In this document: one piece after another, positions 28,572 through 37,306 of the stretch
How positions within the stretch are numbered: position 1 is the first letter of the stretch
How the letters are laid out: each line of letters opens with the position of its first letter
Assembly (NCBI RefSeq): GCF_013266695.1
Contig: NZ_JABRXF010000001.1
Coordinates: 1,493,736-1,557,735 of the forward strand
Origin: Hongsoonwoonella zoysiae
Lineage (GTDB): Bacteria; Pseudomonadota; Alphaproteobacteria; Rhizobiales; Stappiaceae
Reading direction: 5' to 3'
DNA length: 64,000 bases
The notes under the pieces: model-generated
What the model saw: only the letters and a program-made list of their open reading frames with translations
Database searches by the model: none
Told to the model about the DNA's origin: nothing
Made by a program: the position numbers and the translations under genes

Positions 28572-29672
28572 ATGAAAAGACGTGAGTTCCTGAAATCCGC
28601 CGCTGTCGGCACCGCGGCGGCCGCCGCCGCCTCCACGCTCGCCGCGCCCGCGGTCGCCCAGGATGTGCGCCGCTGGAAGATGGTGACGGCCTGGCCGAAG
28701 AACCTGCCGGGACCCGGTGTCGCCGCGCAGATGCTGGCGGACCGGATCACCGCCCTTTCCGGCGGGCGCATCGTCGTCGAGCTTTATGCGGCTGGAGAGC
28801 TTGTTCCGGGCAACGGCGTGTTCGACGCTGTCTCGGAAGGTACGGCCGAGCTTTATCATGCGGTTCCCGCCTACTGGGGCTCCAAGTCCAAGGGCATTCT
28901 TCTGTTCGGTTCGCAGCCCTTCGGCCTTCGCGCGGATGAACAGGTTGGCTGGCTCGCCCATGGCGGCGGGCAGGAGCTTTATGACGAAATGTACGCCCGC
29001 TTCGGCTTGAAGCCGTTTCTTTGCGGCAATTCCGGTCCGCAGTGGCAGGGCTGGTTCCGCACGGAAATCAACTCGGTCGACGATCTCAAGGGCCTGCGCT
29101 TCCGCACCACCGGCCTTGCTTCGGAAATGTGCTCCAAGCTTGGCATGGCCGTTCAGGCGATGGGCGGGCGCGACATGTTCCAGGCCCTCCAATCCGGCGC
29201 GCTGGATGCGGGCGAGTTCATAGGCCCGTGGACGGATTCCGCGCTCGGCTTCTATCAGGTCGCCAAGAACTACTATTGGCCGGGCGTCGGCGAGCCTTCC
29301 TCGGCGGAGGAATGTGCCGTCAACAAGGCCGCCTATGACGGACTTCCGGATGATCTGAAGGAAGCGGTCGCGATGGCCGCCCAGTCGCTCTACAACCCGG
29401 TCTGGACGGAATATTCGACGAAGCACGCGCTTGCGCTGCAGCAGCTTGTCTCAGAGCAGGGCGTGCAGGTGAAGAAGCTTCCAGACGACGTGATCGTGGC
29501 GATGGGCAATGCCGCGGGCGAGGTGATTGCCGACCTTCGTGCCGACGAAGACGAGCTGGTGCGCCGCATCACCGAAAGCTTCCTCGCCTACCGCAACTCG
29601 ATTGCCGATTACATGGTCTATGCCGACAACGGGCAGATGAACGCCCGCGCGCTGGACTATAACTACGGCTAA
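28572..29672 (+). CDS. TRAP transporter substrate-binding protein, TakP-like
   Basis: This 366-residue periplasmic protein of the DctP family has a twin-arginine signal (MKRREFLKSAAVGTAAA, cleavage near AVA-QD). Its blocks (VTAWPKNLP, AGELVPGNGVFDAVSEGTAEL, GWFRTEINSVDDLKGL, DAGEFIGPWTDSALGFYQVAKNYY) resemble Rhodobacter TakP, which binds 2-oxo acids. The Tat export route fits that subgroup. Its place directly after hutU suggests uptake of a carboxylate linked to histidine metabolism, such as urocanate or an imidazolyl 2-oxo acid, but this is inference. The longer upstream reading overlaps hutU and was rejected. Confidence 0.82.
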   Translation: MKRREFLKSAAVGTAAAAAASTLAAPAVAQDVRRWKMVTAWPKNLPGPGVAAQMLADRITALSGGRIVVELYAAGELVPGNGVFDAVSEGTAELYHAVPAYWGSKSKGILLFGSQPFGLRADEQVGWLAHGGGQELYDEMYARFGLKPFLCGNSGPQWQGWFRTEINSVDDLKGLRFRTTGLASEMCSKLGMAVQAMGGRDMFQALQSGALDAGEFIGPWTDSALGFYQVAKNYYWPGVGEPSSAEECAVNKAAYDGLPDDLKEAVAMAAQSLYNPVWTEYSTKHALALQQLVSEQGVQVKKLPDDVIVAMGNAAGEVIADLRADEDELVRRITESFLAYRNSIADYMVYADNGQMNARALDYNYG

Positions 29673-29680
29673 GACGACTG

Positions 29681-29708
29681 CGGCGGGTCGGGGCGATCCG
29701 GCCCGCCG
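29681..29708 (+). other. Hairpin between TRAP binding protein and DctQ genes
   Basis: Arms 29681-29691 and 29698-29708 form an 11-pair stem with one G-U pair and a six-base loop. No T-run follows. As after dppA and near the BMP gene, a hairpin after a binding-protein gene may raise its share of the operon message. Confidence 0.5.
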
Positions 29709-29730
29709 TTCATCCATCGGCGGGGGGGTC

Positions 29731-30240
29731 ATGGAAAAAATGGCAGATCGGCTTGACGCCGTGAACCGGGCGGTTGGCGCCACCGTGCGCTGGCTGGCGC
29801 TTCTCATGGTGCTGTTGCAGTTCGCGGTGGTGCTGTTGCGCTATGTCTATGGCATCAGCTTCGTGTTCCTGACCGAAGGCGTGCTCTATATGCACGGCGC
29901 GCTTTTCATGCTGGGCGCGGGCTATACGCTGCTGGTCGACGGTCATGTGCGTGTCGACATTTTCTACGGCAAGCTCAAGGCACGCGGAAAGGCGCGGATC
30001 GATGTGTTGGGCGCGGCACTCCTGCTCCTGCCGTCGATGGTCCTGCTCTTGTGGTTTTCCTTTCCTTCGGTGCGCAATTCATGGGCGGTGCTTGAAGGGC
30101 CGATTTCCGTCGGCGGTATTCCGGCCTCCTTCCTTCTGAAATCTCTCATCCCCGCTTTCTGCGTGCTTCTCATCGTGCAGGGCATTGCATGCTTCCTGCG
30201 TGATCTTGTCCGCCTGAATACGAAAGACGCCGCCGCATGA
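29731..30240 (+). CDS. TRAP transporter small permease (DctQ-like)
   Basis: This 169-residue protein has four membrane spans (about 20-40, 50-70, 90-112, 133-155) and the DctQ-type start VNRAVGATVRWLALLMVLLQF. It forms the small membrane subunit with the large permease whose gene it overlaps by four bases (ATGA). The motif EGVLYMHGALFMLGAGYTLLVDGHVRVDIF is typical of the TakQ/mannitol-type subgroup. Confidence 0.85.
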   Translation: MEKMADRLDAVNRAVGATVRWLALLMVLLQFAVVLLRYVYGISFVFLTEGVLYMHGALFMLGAGYTLLVDGHVRVDIFYGKLKARGKARIDVLGAALLLLPSMVLLLWFSFPSVRNSWAVLEGPISVGGIPASFLLKSLIPAFCVLLIVQGIACFLRDLVRLNTKDAAA

Positions 30241-31790
30241 GCCTGCCGCTCGATCTTCTGATGTTCGCCGGGCTGATCGTTGCCATCCTGATCGGCTATC
30301 CCGTTTCCTTCACCCTTGCAGGCGTTGCGACGATCTTCGCACTCCTCGGCTGGGCGACCGGCCAGTTCGACATGAGCCTTCTCGGCGCGCTTGGCCAGCG
30401 CGTCTTCGGTTTGCTGACCAACGATGTGCTGATCGCCATTCCGCTTTTCGTCTTCATGGGTGTGGTGCTGGAAAAAAGCCGCATCGCCGAGGAATTGCTG
30501 GAAACCATGGGCCGGCTCTTCGGCGGACTTCGCGGCGGGCTTGGCATATCGGTCGTGCTTGTCGGTGCGCTGCTTGCCGCCTCCACCGGCATCGTCGGCG
30601 CGACGGTCGTCGCCATGGGGCTGATCGCGCTGCCGACGATGCTCAGGAACGGTTACGACCCGAAGCTTGCGTCGGGCATTGTCTGCACGTCCGGCACGCT
30701 CGGCCAGATCATCCCGCCGTCGACGCTGCTCATCATCCTGTCCGACGTCATGTCGAACGCTTATCAGCAGGCGCAGTTCGAACAGGGGAAATTCACCGTC
30801 GAGACGATCTCCGTCGGCCAGGTTTTCGCCGCCGCCCTCCTGCCGGGGCTGATGCTGGTCGGCGTCTATATCGTCTATCTGCTGGTGAAAGCCTGGGTGA
30901 ACCCGGCGGCGGCGCCAGCGCTGAAGGAACTGGCCGAAGCGCCCTCGCGGGCGGAGATCGCGCGCGCCGTGCTGCCGCCGATCTTCCTTATCGTCGCGGT
31001 GCTCGGTTCGATCCTGGGCGGCATCGCGACGCCAGGCGAGGCGGCATCTGTGGGTGCGGTCGGCGCGCTGCTTCTGGCGGGCGCCAAGATGAACGGCCGC
31101 TCGACGAAGGTGTTCATCGCCGGCGCCGCGGCGCTGGGCCTTCTTGCTGTCGTGGCGGGCATTTCGCCGATCCGCCTGCAGCGCGGAGATGCGGGGCTTG
31201 GAAGCTGGGTTCTCGGTGCTTTCGCCACGCTCCTGGTGCTGATCGCTTTCTACGCCGTTGCAAAGGCGCTGCGGCAGGCGGCGGCGAAGGATATCCTCAA
31301 GCCTGTCATGACCTCGACGATGACGGTCACCGCGATGATCTTCGCGACCATCCTGACGGCCAGCGTCTTCTCCCTCGTCTTCCGGGGATTGGGCGGCGAT
31401 CACCGCATCGAGGATATTCTGTCGGCCATGCCGGGCGGGCCGCAGGGCGCGCTGCTGTTCGTCATGGCGCTCATTTTCGTGCTCGGCTTCTTTCTGGATT
31501 TCGTGGAAATTTCCGTCATCGTGTTGCCGCTGGTCGCACCCGTGCTGATCCTCATGGGGCACGATCCGGTCTGGCTTTCCATGCTGATCGCGATAAACCT
31601 TCAAACGTCCTTCCTGACGCCCCCCTTCGGCTTCTCGCTGTTTTACCTGCGGGGCGCAGCGCCCGAGGAAGTGACGACGGGCATGATCTACCGGGGCGTC
31701 ATGCCCTTCATCGTGCTGCAGGTGGTCGGAATGATACTCCTCTGGTTCCTGCCTCAGGTCGCGACAACCCTGCCCAAGCTTCTATATTGA
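30237..31790 (+). CDS. TRAP transporter large permease (DctM-like, long form)
   Basis: This 517-residue large permease is about 90 residues longer than classical DctM; the extra part is a central insertion around residues 230-370 containing additional hydrophobic stretches (LLLAGAKMNG... and LGAFATLLVLIAFYAV). Conserved TRAP motifs are present: IPLFVFMGVVLEKS, GQIIPPSTLLIIL, and NLQTSFLTPPFGFSLFYLRG. It is the sodium-driven transport subunit partnered with DctQ and the TakP-like binding protein. Confidence 0.87.
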   Translation: MSLPLDLLMFAGLIVAILIGYPVSFTLAGVATIFALLGWATGQFDMSLLGALGQRVFGLLTNDVLIAIPLFVFMGVVLEKSRIAEELLETMGRLFGGLRGGLGISVVLVGALLAASTGIVGATVVAMGLIALPTMLRNGYDPKLASGIVCTSGTLGQIIPPSTLLIILSDVMSNAYQQAQFEQGKFTVETISVGQVFAAALLPGLMLVGVYIVYLLVKAWVNPAAAPALKELAEAPSRAEIARAVLPPIFLIVAVLGSILGGIATPGEAASVGAVGALLLAGAKMNGRSTKVFIAGAAALGLLAVVAGISPIRLQRGDAGLGSWVLGAFATLLVLIAFYAVAKALRQAAAKDILKPVMTSTMTVTAMIFATILTASVFSLVFRGLGGDHRIEDILSAMPGGPQGALLFVMALIFVLGFFLDFVEISVIVLPLVAPVLILMGHDPVWLSMLIAINLQTSFLTPPFGFSLFYLRGAAPEEVTTGMIYRGVMPFIVLQVVGMILLWFLPQVATTLPKLLY

Positions 31791-31813
31791 GCGGAAATGA
31801 AGGGGGAGAGGCC

Positions 31814-32830
31814 ATGCAATCGCGCGCTTTGGTGCTGAACCGTTTCGGGCTTGAGGGGCTTGCGCTCGAAGACCGGCCCGTCCCCGAACCCGGTCCCGGC
31901 GAAGCGCTGGTGAAGGTTCACGCCGTCAGCCTCAACCGCCGCGACCTCCTGCTGGTGGAGGGCACTTACGCGCCAAGGCAGAGCTTCCCGATCGTGGTCG
32001 GCTCCGATGCTGCCGGAGAAGTCGTCGCTGTGGGCGAAGGCTCTGATATCGAGCCTGGAACGCGCGTGCTGATCCCCTTCTTTCCCGCATGGGAGGACGG
32101 CGAACTGACGCCGGAGGCGATGCGGTCGGGTTTCGGCGGCGGCATTTGCGGCGACGGCGTTTTCCGCGACCACGTAACGGTTCCGGCGCAGGCACTTGTC
32201 CCGCTGCCGGATGGCTTGAGCTTTGAAGAAGCGGCCACGCTCCCTTGCGCGGGCGCAACCGCCTGGTCGGCGCTGACGGATTTCGAGACGTTCAAGCCCG
32301 GAGACCGGCTTCTTGTGCAGGGCACGGGTGGCGTCTCGGTCTTCGCGCTGCAGTTCGCTCGAATGCTTGGGCTTTCCGTCGTCATCACGTCCTCGTCGGA
32401 CGAAAAACTCGAAATGGCGAGGGCGCTCGGTGCGGATGGCCTCGTCAACTACAGGACGGATGCCGGCTGGGCGGAAGCCGCACGCTCGCTTGCCGGCGGG
32501 CCGGTCGATGCTGTCATCGACGTTGGCGGGACGGAAACGCTTGATGCTTCCATCCGTATGCTCAAGCCCAACGGCACCGCCTTTCTTATTGGCGTGCTTT
32601 CGGGAGCTTCCGCCTCCATTCTCCTTCCGCTGGTGGTCATGCGCCGCATTCGCCTGCAAGGGGTGACGGTCGCCTCCGTCGCCTCCACGCGGCGGATGGT
32701 GGAAGCGGCGGGAGAAACGGGGCTGAAGCCGGTGATCGGCGAGACTTTCCCGCTCGCGCGCTATCGCGATGCGTTTCAGGCGATGCGCGACAATCGCGTC
32801 TTCGGAAAGATCGTCATGACGCTCGACTAA
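31814..32830 (+). CDS. Zinc-less MDR-superfamily oxidoreductase
   Basis: This 338-residue medium-chain dehydrogenase/reductase has the N-terminal substrate domain (VHAVSLNRRDLLLVEGTY), DGLSFEEAATLPCAGATAW, the NAD(P)-binding VQGTGGVSVFALQFARMLG and AVIDVGGTETLDASIRML. The zinc-ligand cysteine of classical alcohol dehydrogenases is replaced in SLNRRDL, placing it with quinone/enoyl reductases. ATG 31814 has GGGGGAGAG upstream; an earlier TTG overlapping the dctM stop is unlikely. It probably ends the hut-TRAP transcript. Substrate unknown; reduction of an unsaturated acid or ketone is possible. Confidence 0.75.
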   Translation: MQSRALVLNRFGLEGLALEDRPVPEPGPGEALVKVHAVSLNRRDLLLVEGTYAPRQSFPIVVGSDAAGEVVAVGEGSDIEPGTRVLIPFFPAWEDGELTPEAMRSGFGGGICGDGVFRDHVTVPAQALVPLPDGLSFEEAATLPCAGATAWSALTDFETFKPGDRLLVQGTGGVSVFALQFARMLGLSVVITSSSDEKLEMARALGADGLVNYRTDAGWAEAARSLAGGPVDAVIDVGGTETLDASIRMLKPNGTAFLIGVLSGASASILLPLVVMRRIRLQGVTVASVASTRRMVEAAGETGLKPVIGETFPLARYRDAFQAMRDNRVFGKIVMTLD

Positions 32831-32840
32831 GCGGTGGCGC

Positions 32841-34133
32841 CTATCCCATCGCGCGCGGCAGGAAGAGGACAATCGCCGGAAAGGCTGCGATCAGCACGAG
32901 GCGCACGATGTCCGCCGCCAGGAACGGGAAGATGCCCCGGAAGATCGTGCCGATGGGAACGTCCGGCAGGACGGTCTTCAGCACGAAGACATTGAGGCCG
33001 ACCGGCGGCGTGATCAGGCTGATTTCGGTCACCACCACCACGAGAATGCCGAACCAGACGAGATCGTAGCCAAGCGCCGCCATCACGGGCGCGAAGATCG
33101 GCACGGTCAGAAGCACCATCGACAGGCTTTCCAGCACCATGCCGAGCAAGAGATAGACGACGAGGATGGCGGCGAGGATAGCGGGCGCCGGCAGGCCGGA
33201 AGAGCGCGCGAGATCGCTGAGCGCGGAAGGCAGCCCCGCGATATTGACGAAATTGGAGAAAATCAGCGCGCCGATCAGCACCATGAACATCATGGTGGTC
33301 GTCGCCGCCGTTTCCGCCAGCACGTCGATCAGGATCTTTACTGAAAGCTTTCGCCGAAAGAGCGCAATGAAGAAGGCGCCCGCAGCACCGATGCCGGCGG
33401 CTTCCGTCGCCGTGAAGACGCCGAGATAGATGCCGCCGATGACGAGCGTAAAGAGACCAAGGATGCCGATCACGCCCTTCAACGCGGCGAAACGCTGGCT
33501 GTAAGGCAGCTTCGGACCGCGTGGCCCGGCTTCGGGGCGGAAATGGCAGACCACGCGTACGGCGGCCATATAGCCCAGGATCCCGAGGATGCCCGGCACG
33601 ATGCCGGCAATGAAGAGCCTTGCGATGTCCTGCTGTGTCGTCACCCCGTAAAGCACGAGAATGACGCTTGGCGGAATGAGGATGCCGAGCGTGCCGCCCG
33701 CCGCGATCACACCGCTTGCAAGGGAATCGTCGTATTTGAACCGCCGCATCTGCGGCAGCGCGACCTTGCCCATGGTGGCGGCGGTTGCGAGCGACGATCC
33801 GCAGACGGCGGAAAACCCGCCGCAGGCAACGGCGGTGGCAAGCGCAAGCCCGCCCGGCTTGTGGCCGAGCCATGCGTTGCAGGCCGCGTAAAGTTCGTCC
33901 GAAAGCCCGCCGCGCGTGACGAGATTTCCCATCAGAACGAAAAGCGGCACCACTGAAAGCGTGTAGGACATGCCCGTGTCGAACGTCGTCTGCCCGACGA
34001 TGGCCATGGCCGGGCCGAAGCCCAGGATCGCGGTCAACCCGAGCGCGCCGACGGCGGCCATCGCCATGGCGATGGGCACGCCGGCCATCATGACGATAAG
34101 GAGAATGACGAGGCCGGGAAGCCAGGTTTCCAT
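32841..34133 (-). CDS. TRAP transporter large permease (DctM)
   Basis: This 430-residue permease has about twelve membrane spans and standard motifs: VVPLFVLMGNLVTRGGLSDELY, LGILIPPSVILVLYG, and ISLITPPVGLNVFVLK. It is the usual DctM length. It closes the seven-gene minus-strand operon that begins with the NicX-like gene, and is convergent with the MDR oxidoreductase gene (10-base gap). Confidence 0.9.
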   Translation of the reverse strand: METWLPGLVILLIVMMAGVPIAMAMAAVGALGLTAILGFGPAMAIVGQTTFDTGMSYTLSVVPLFVLMGNLVTRGGLSDELYAACNAWLGHKPGGLALATAVACGGFSAVCGSSLATAATMGKVALPQMRRFKYDDSLASGVIAAGGTLGILIPPSVILVLYGVTTQQDIARLFIAGIVPGILGILGYMAAVRVVCHFRPEAGPRGPKLPYSQRFAALKGVIGILGLFTLVIGGIYLGVFTATEAAGIGAAGAFFIALFRRKLSVKILIDVLAETAATTTMMFMVLIGALIFSNFVNIAGLPSALSDLARSSGLPAPAILAAILVVYLLLGMVLESLSMVLLTVPIFAPVMAALGYDLVWFGILVVVVTEISLITPPVGLNVFVLKTVLPDVPIGTIFRGIFPFLAADIVRLVLIAAFPAIVLFLPRAMG

Positions 34134-34148
34134 GGAACTGCGGATCCG

Positions 34149-34646
34149 TTACCTGCGGAGGAAGACGACGAGGGAGGCGACGGCGCCACAGGCGCAAAGG
34201 GCGGCCATGATGCCGGCGACCGGCCCGAGCGGCAGGCGCAGGAAGACGGTCGCATCGCCGTAAGCCGAAAGATCGCGGGCGATGATGCCAAGCCGCCAGG
34301 CCAGCACGATGAGGACGGCCGCTGTCACCACATGCGCGAATTTCAAAAGCCATTGGCGGATGAAATGCGGCACGCGGCTCGTCACGAGGTCGACCGTTAC
34401 ATGCTCCTCGCGCAGCGTGACAAGGGGGAGTCCTGCGAAGATCACGAGGCCGAGCAGAACTTCCGTAAGTTCGAAGGCGCCCGGCAGCGGCGAGGAAAAC
34501 ACGTAACGGCCGATGACGTCCACGAACGTCACGGCCATCATGATGAGGATCAGCAGGCCGGCGATTATGCGAAGCCCGCCGAGGAAGGCGCGGCCCGTGC
34601 GCCCGGTGGCGGCTGCCGCCGGGCGCGCGTGGTTGGGATCACTCAT
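34149..34646 (-). CDS. TRAP transporter small permease (DctQ)
   Basis: This 165-residue protein has four membrane spans, with the DctQ motifs FVDVIGRYVFSSPLPGAFELTEVLLG and PLVTLREEHVTVDLV. It overlaps the binding-protein stop (TAATG) and precedes dctM by 15 bases. The N-terminus MSDPNHARPAAAATGRTGRA is a cytoplasmic tail. Partner of the adjacent DctM. Confidence 0.87.
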   Translation of the reverse strand: MSDPNHARPAAAATGRTGRAFLGGLRIIAGLLILIMMAVTFVDVIGRYVFSSPLPGAFELTEVLLGLVIFAGLPLVTLREEHVTVDLVTSRVPHFIRQWLLKFAHVVTAAVLIVLAWRLGIIARDLSAYGDATVFLRLPLGPVAGIMAALCACGAVASLVVFLRR

Positions 34647-35668
34647 TATTTCGATTGCGCGGCGATTTCGCCCCTCAGCATTTCAAGGGCCGCTTCCCCG
34701 TCGATGCCGGCGGCCTTCGCGGCGCGGAGGAACCCCTGGTTGATGCCTACGAGCTTTTCGGCAATTTCCGCCGTCATCGCGTCGTCGGCTTGTGTGATCT
34801 CAAGGCCCTTTTCGGCCATTGTCTTGTTGCCCGCGGCATCCGCCGCATCCCACGCCTGCCCGGCAAGCCGGGCCATCGCTTCGCCCGAAACCTTGTCGAT
34901 GGCAGCCTTCTCCTCATCCGAAAGCCCGTTCCAGGTGCCCTCGTTCATGACGACGAAGAAGGAGGTGTTGTAAAGTCCGCCCGGCACGGTGGTGCCGTAT
35001 TTCAGCACCTCGTCGATGCGGAAGAAGGGAACGGATTCGGCGGGAAACAGGATGCCGTCAGCGACACCGTTCGACAGGATTTCATAGACCTGCGGGGAGG
35101 GCGCCTGCACCCCCACCATGCCGAGGCGCTCGGCGATTTGCGCGACCACGCCGCCGCCGATGCGCATTTTCAGGCCGTTTGCGTCCGCCACCGTTTTCAC
35201 CGGCTTTTCGGTGGTGAAGATCGCGCCGGGGCCGTGGGTGAAGACGGTCAGAACCTTGACGCCCTGGTGCTCGTCCGCCTTGGCAAGCATTGCTTCATGC
35301 ACCTTCCAGTAGGCGACGGAAAGCGCTTCCGCGCTGTCGGAAAGGAACGGACCTTCGACGATCGGCGTCAGCTTGAAGCGCCCGGGCGTATAGCCATGCA
35401 CGCCGTAGCCGACGTCGGCGGCGCCGCTCTTGATCAAGTCGAACTGCGCCGGCGGCTTGCCGATTGGCGAGGCCATGATCTCCACCTTCACGCTGCCGCC
35501 GGTCGCTTCCTCCACCTGTTTGCCCCAGGGCTCCAGGATGTCGCGGACGATCGGGTGCGACGGCGGCAGCCAGTTGGAAACGCGCAAAGTGGTTTCTGCG
35601 GCGGAAGGTGCCGTCAGCCCAAACCCGAGTGCGGCCGTCAAAGCGAAAGTTCCCAAGATACGACGCAT
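34646..35668 (-). CDS. TRAP transporter substrate-binding protein (DctP family)
   Basis: This 340-residue periplasmic protein has a Sec signal (MRRILGTFALTAALGFGLTAPSAA-ET). Binding-fold blocks: LRVSNWLPPSHPIVRDILEPW, GKPPAQFDLIKSGAADVGYG, and the conserved arginine region LKMRIGGGVVAQIAERLG. The start ATG 35668 gives a clean signal peptide; the longer reading is Arg-rich and overlaps the ligase gene. Ligand unknown; the operon suggests an aromatic or N-heteroaromatic carboxylate. It lies 73 bases after the ligase gene. Confidence 0.87.
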   Translation of the reverse strand: MRRILGTFALTAALGFGLTAPSAAETTLRVSNWLPPSHPIVRDILEPWGKQVEEATGGSVKVEIMASPIGKPPAQFDLIKSGAADVGYGVHGYTPGRFKLTPIVEGPFLSDSAEALSVAYWKVHEAMLAKADEHQGVKVLTVFTHGPGAIFTTEKPVKTVADANGLKMRIGGGVVAQIAERLGMVGVQAPSPQVYEILSNGVADGILFPAESVPFFRIDEVLKYGTTVPGGLYNTSFFVVMNEGTWNGLSDEEKAAIDKVSGEAMARLAGQAWDAADAAGNKTMAEKGLEITQADDAMTAEIAEKLVGINQGFLRAAKAAGIDGEAALEMLRGEIAAQSK

Positions 35669-35741
35669 TGTGATCCCCTCGTTTGTCTTCGGCATTCCTG
35701 CCTTTGGAATATTTTGCGTAGAGGCCTGTTTTCCGGAGTCC

Positions 35742-37280
35742 TTATCGCTCCTGTCCGCCCGGAACCTTTCCCGCCGCCATCTCCCTGACCTGGTCAATCC
35801 GGATCTTGCCAAGCGCATTTCGCGGCAATTCTTCCGCGAAAACAACCGTTTTCGGGTGCTTGTAGCGGGCTATCCTGCCTTCGAAGGCTTGAAGCACGTG
35901 CGCCTCGTCACACTGTCCCGGATCTTTCGGCACGACAACGGCCACCGGCACCTCGCCCCAGCGCGGGTCGGGCCTTCCGATGACGGTCGCCTCCTTCACG
36001 AAATCAAGCTCGCGCAGCACACGTTCCAGTTCGGCGGGATAGATATTTTCCCCACCGGAAATAATGACGTTTTTCAGCCGGTCCTTGAACCAAAAGAGCC
36101 CGTTTGGATCGACAAGGCCAAGGTCGCCGGTGCGAAACCAGCCGTCGCGGAATGTCTTTTCGGTTTCCTCCGGCAGGTTCCAGTAGCCGGTGGCGACGTG
36201 TTCGCCCAGGATTTCGATCTCGCCCACCTCGCCAGGGGGCGCTTCGTTTCCATCGGGAAGTATGATCCTCGCGCGTGTATGAAGTCCCGGCCTGCCGATG
36301 GCGCCTAATTCCGCGGGAATGTCCTCGATGCGCTGGTAGATCGCGACGGGCGTGGTTTCCGTGGAACCGTAAATCTGGATGACGGGCACCCCGCGCTCGA
36401 TGAAGGGCGTCATCAGGCCGAGCGGCACATCCGACGAGCCGGTGGCGATGGCGCGCAAGGATGAGAGATCATGCCCTTTCCATTCGGGGTGGGAAATCAT
36501 CGCGGCAAGCGTGGCTGGCACGAGCACGGTCAGCGTTGGCTTTTCGGCCGAAATCGCCGCCAGCGTTTCGCGCGGGTGGAAGCGTTCGTGCAGGATCACC
36601 GTTGCGCCGAGGTAAAGTGCGGGCGTCGTCTGGATGTTGAGCCCGCCGACGTGGAACATGGGCAGGACGGTGAGCACCAGATCTCCCTCACGCATGTCAT
36701 GCATGTGCCGCGCGTTGAGCGCGTTGACCAGGATCGCGCGCTGGCTCAGCACCGCGCCTTTCGGACTACCTGTCGTGCCGGAGGTATAGACGATCAGAAG
36801 CGGGTCGGTTTCTTCCCCATCGCCAGCTTCAAGGCTTTCGCCGTTCGCCAGAAGGGCGGCCAGTCCACCCGCCGCCGGATCGATTTCGCAAGCCTCGACG
36901 CTCGCAGCGCTGCCGAGCAGGGGATCGGCAAGAATGGCGGAGACCGTTTCGCCAAACGCCGGCTGGTGGATCAGCAGCTTCACGCCGCTGTCGGAAACTG
37001 CATAGGCAAGCTCAGGCGGGGCAAGCCTCCAGTTGAGTGGCACGAGGATTATGCCCGTCCGCGCAGCGGCAAAGAGCAGCATCAGCATGTCCGGCGCGTT
37101 GGTGCCGAGGTAGGCGATACGCTCGCCGCGCTTGATCCCGCGCTCGCAGGCAAGCCAATGCGCGGTCTTGCCGATCGCCCGGTCGAGTTCCGCGTAGGTG
37201 AGATCGCCCGCGTGAAAGCGGATCGCCGGCTTGTCGGGCGAAAAACAGGCGTGCGCTGCAATCCAGCGGTCGATCGTCAT
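35742..37280 (-). CDS. AMP-dependent acyl-CoA synthetase/ligase (ANL family)
   Basis: This 512-residue enzyme activates a carboxylic acid as acyl-AMP and then acyl-CoA. Signatures: P-loop LLIVYTSGTTGSPKGAV, VIQIYGSTETTPV, the hinge GWFRTGDLGLVDPNGLFWFKDRLKN, and the catalytic lysine in LPRNALGKIR. Length is usual for medium-chain or aromatic acid ligases. ATG 37280 has GGAG eight bases upstream. It sits between the dehydrogenase-like gene and the TRAP transporter, so its substrate is probably the imported acid or a ring-cleavage product. Confidence 0.85.
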   Translation of the reverse strand: MTIDRWIAAHACFSPDKPAIRFHAGDLTYAELDRAIGKTAHWLACERGIKRGERIAYLGTNAPDMLMLLFAAARTGIILVPLNWRLAPPELAYAVSDSGVKLLIHQPAFGETVSAILADPLLGSAASVEACEIDPAAGGLAALLANGESLEAGDGEETDPLLIVYTSGTTGSPKGAVLSQRAILVNALNARHMHDMREGDLVLTVLPMFHVGGLNIQTTPALYLGATVILHERFHPRETLAAISAEKPTLTVLVPATLAAMISHPEWKGHDLSSLRAIATGSSDVPLGLMTPFIERGVPVIQIYGSTETTPVAIYQRIEDIPAELGAIGRPGLHTRARIILPDGNEAPPGEVGEIEILGEHVATGYWNLPEETEKTFRDGWFRTGDLGLVDPNGLFWFKDRLKNVIISGGENIYPAELERVLRELDFVKEATVIGRPDPRWGEVPVAVVVPKDPGQCDEAHVLQAFEGRIARYKHPKTVVFAEELPRNALGKIRIDQVREMAAGKVPGGQER

Positions 37281-37306
37281 GCCCGCACTCCGTTTCGCGG
37301 CTTCTC

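Noticed and set aside
29964-31604. A 546-codon antisense frame over the long dctM
   Set aside because: It encodes a highly charged, repetitive R/D/H/E peptide typical of the antisense of a membrane protein gene in GC-rich DNA.
32827-34353. A 508-codon minus-strand frame over dctM
   Set aside because: The translation is Arg/His/Gly-rich and low in hydrophobic residues, a shadow of the dctM and dctQ genes in another frame.
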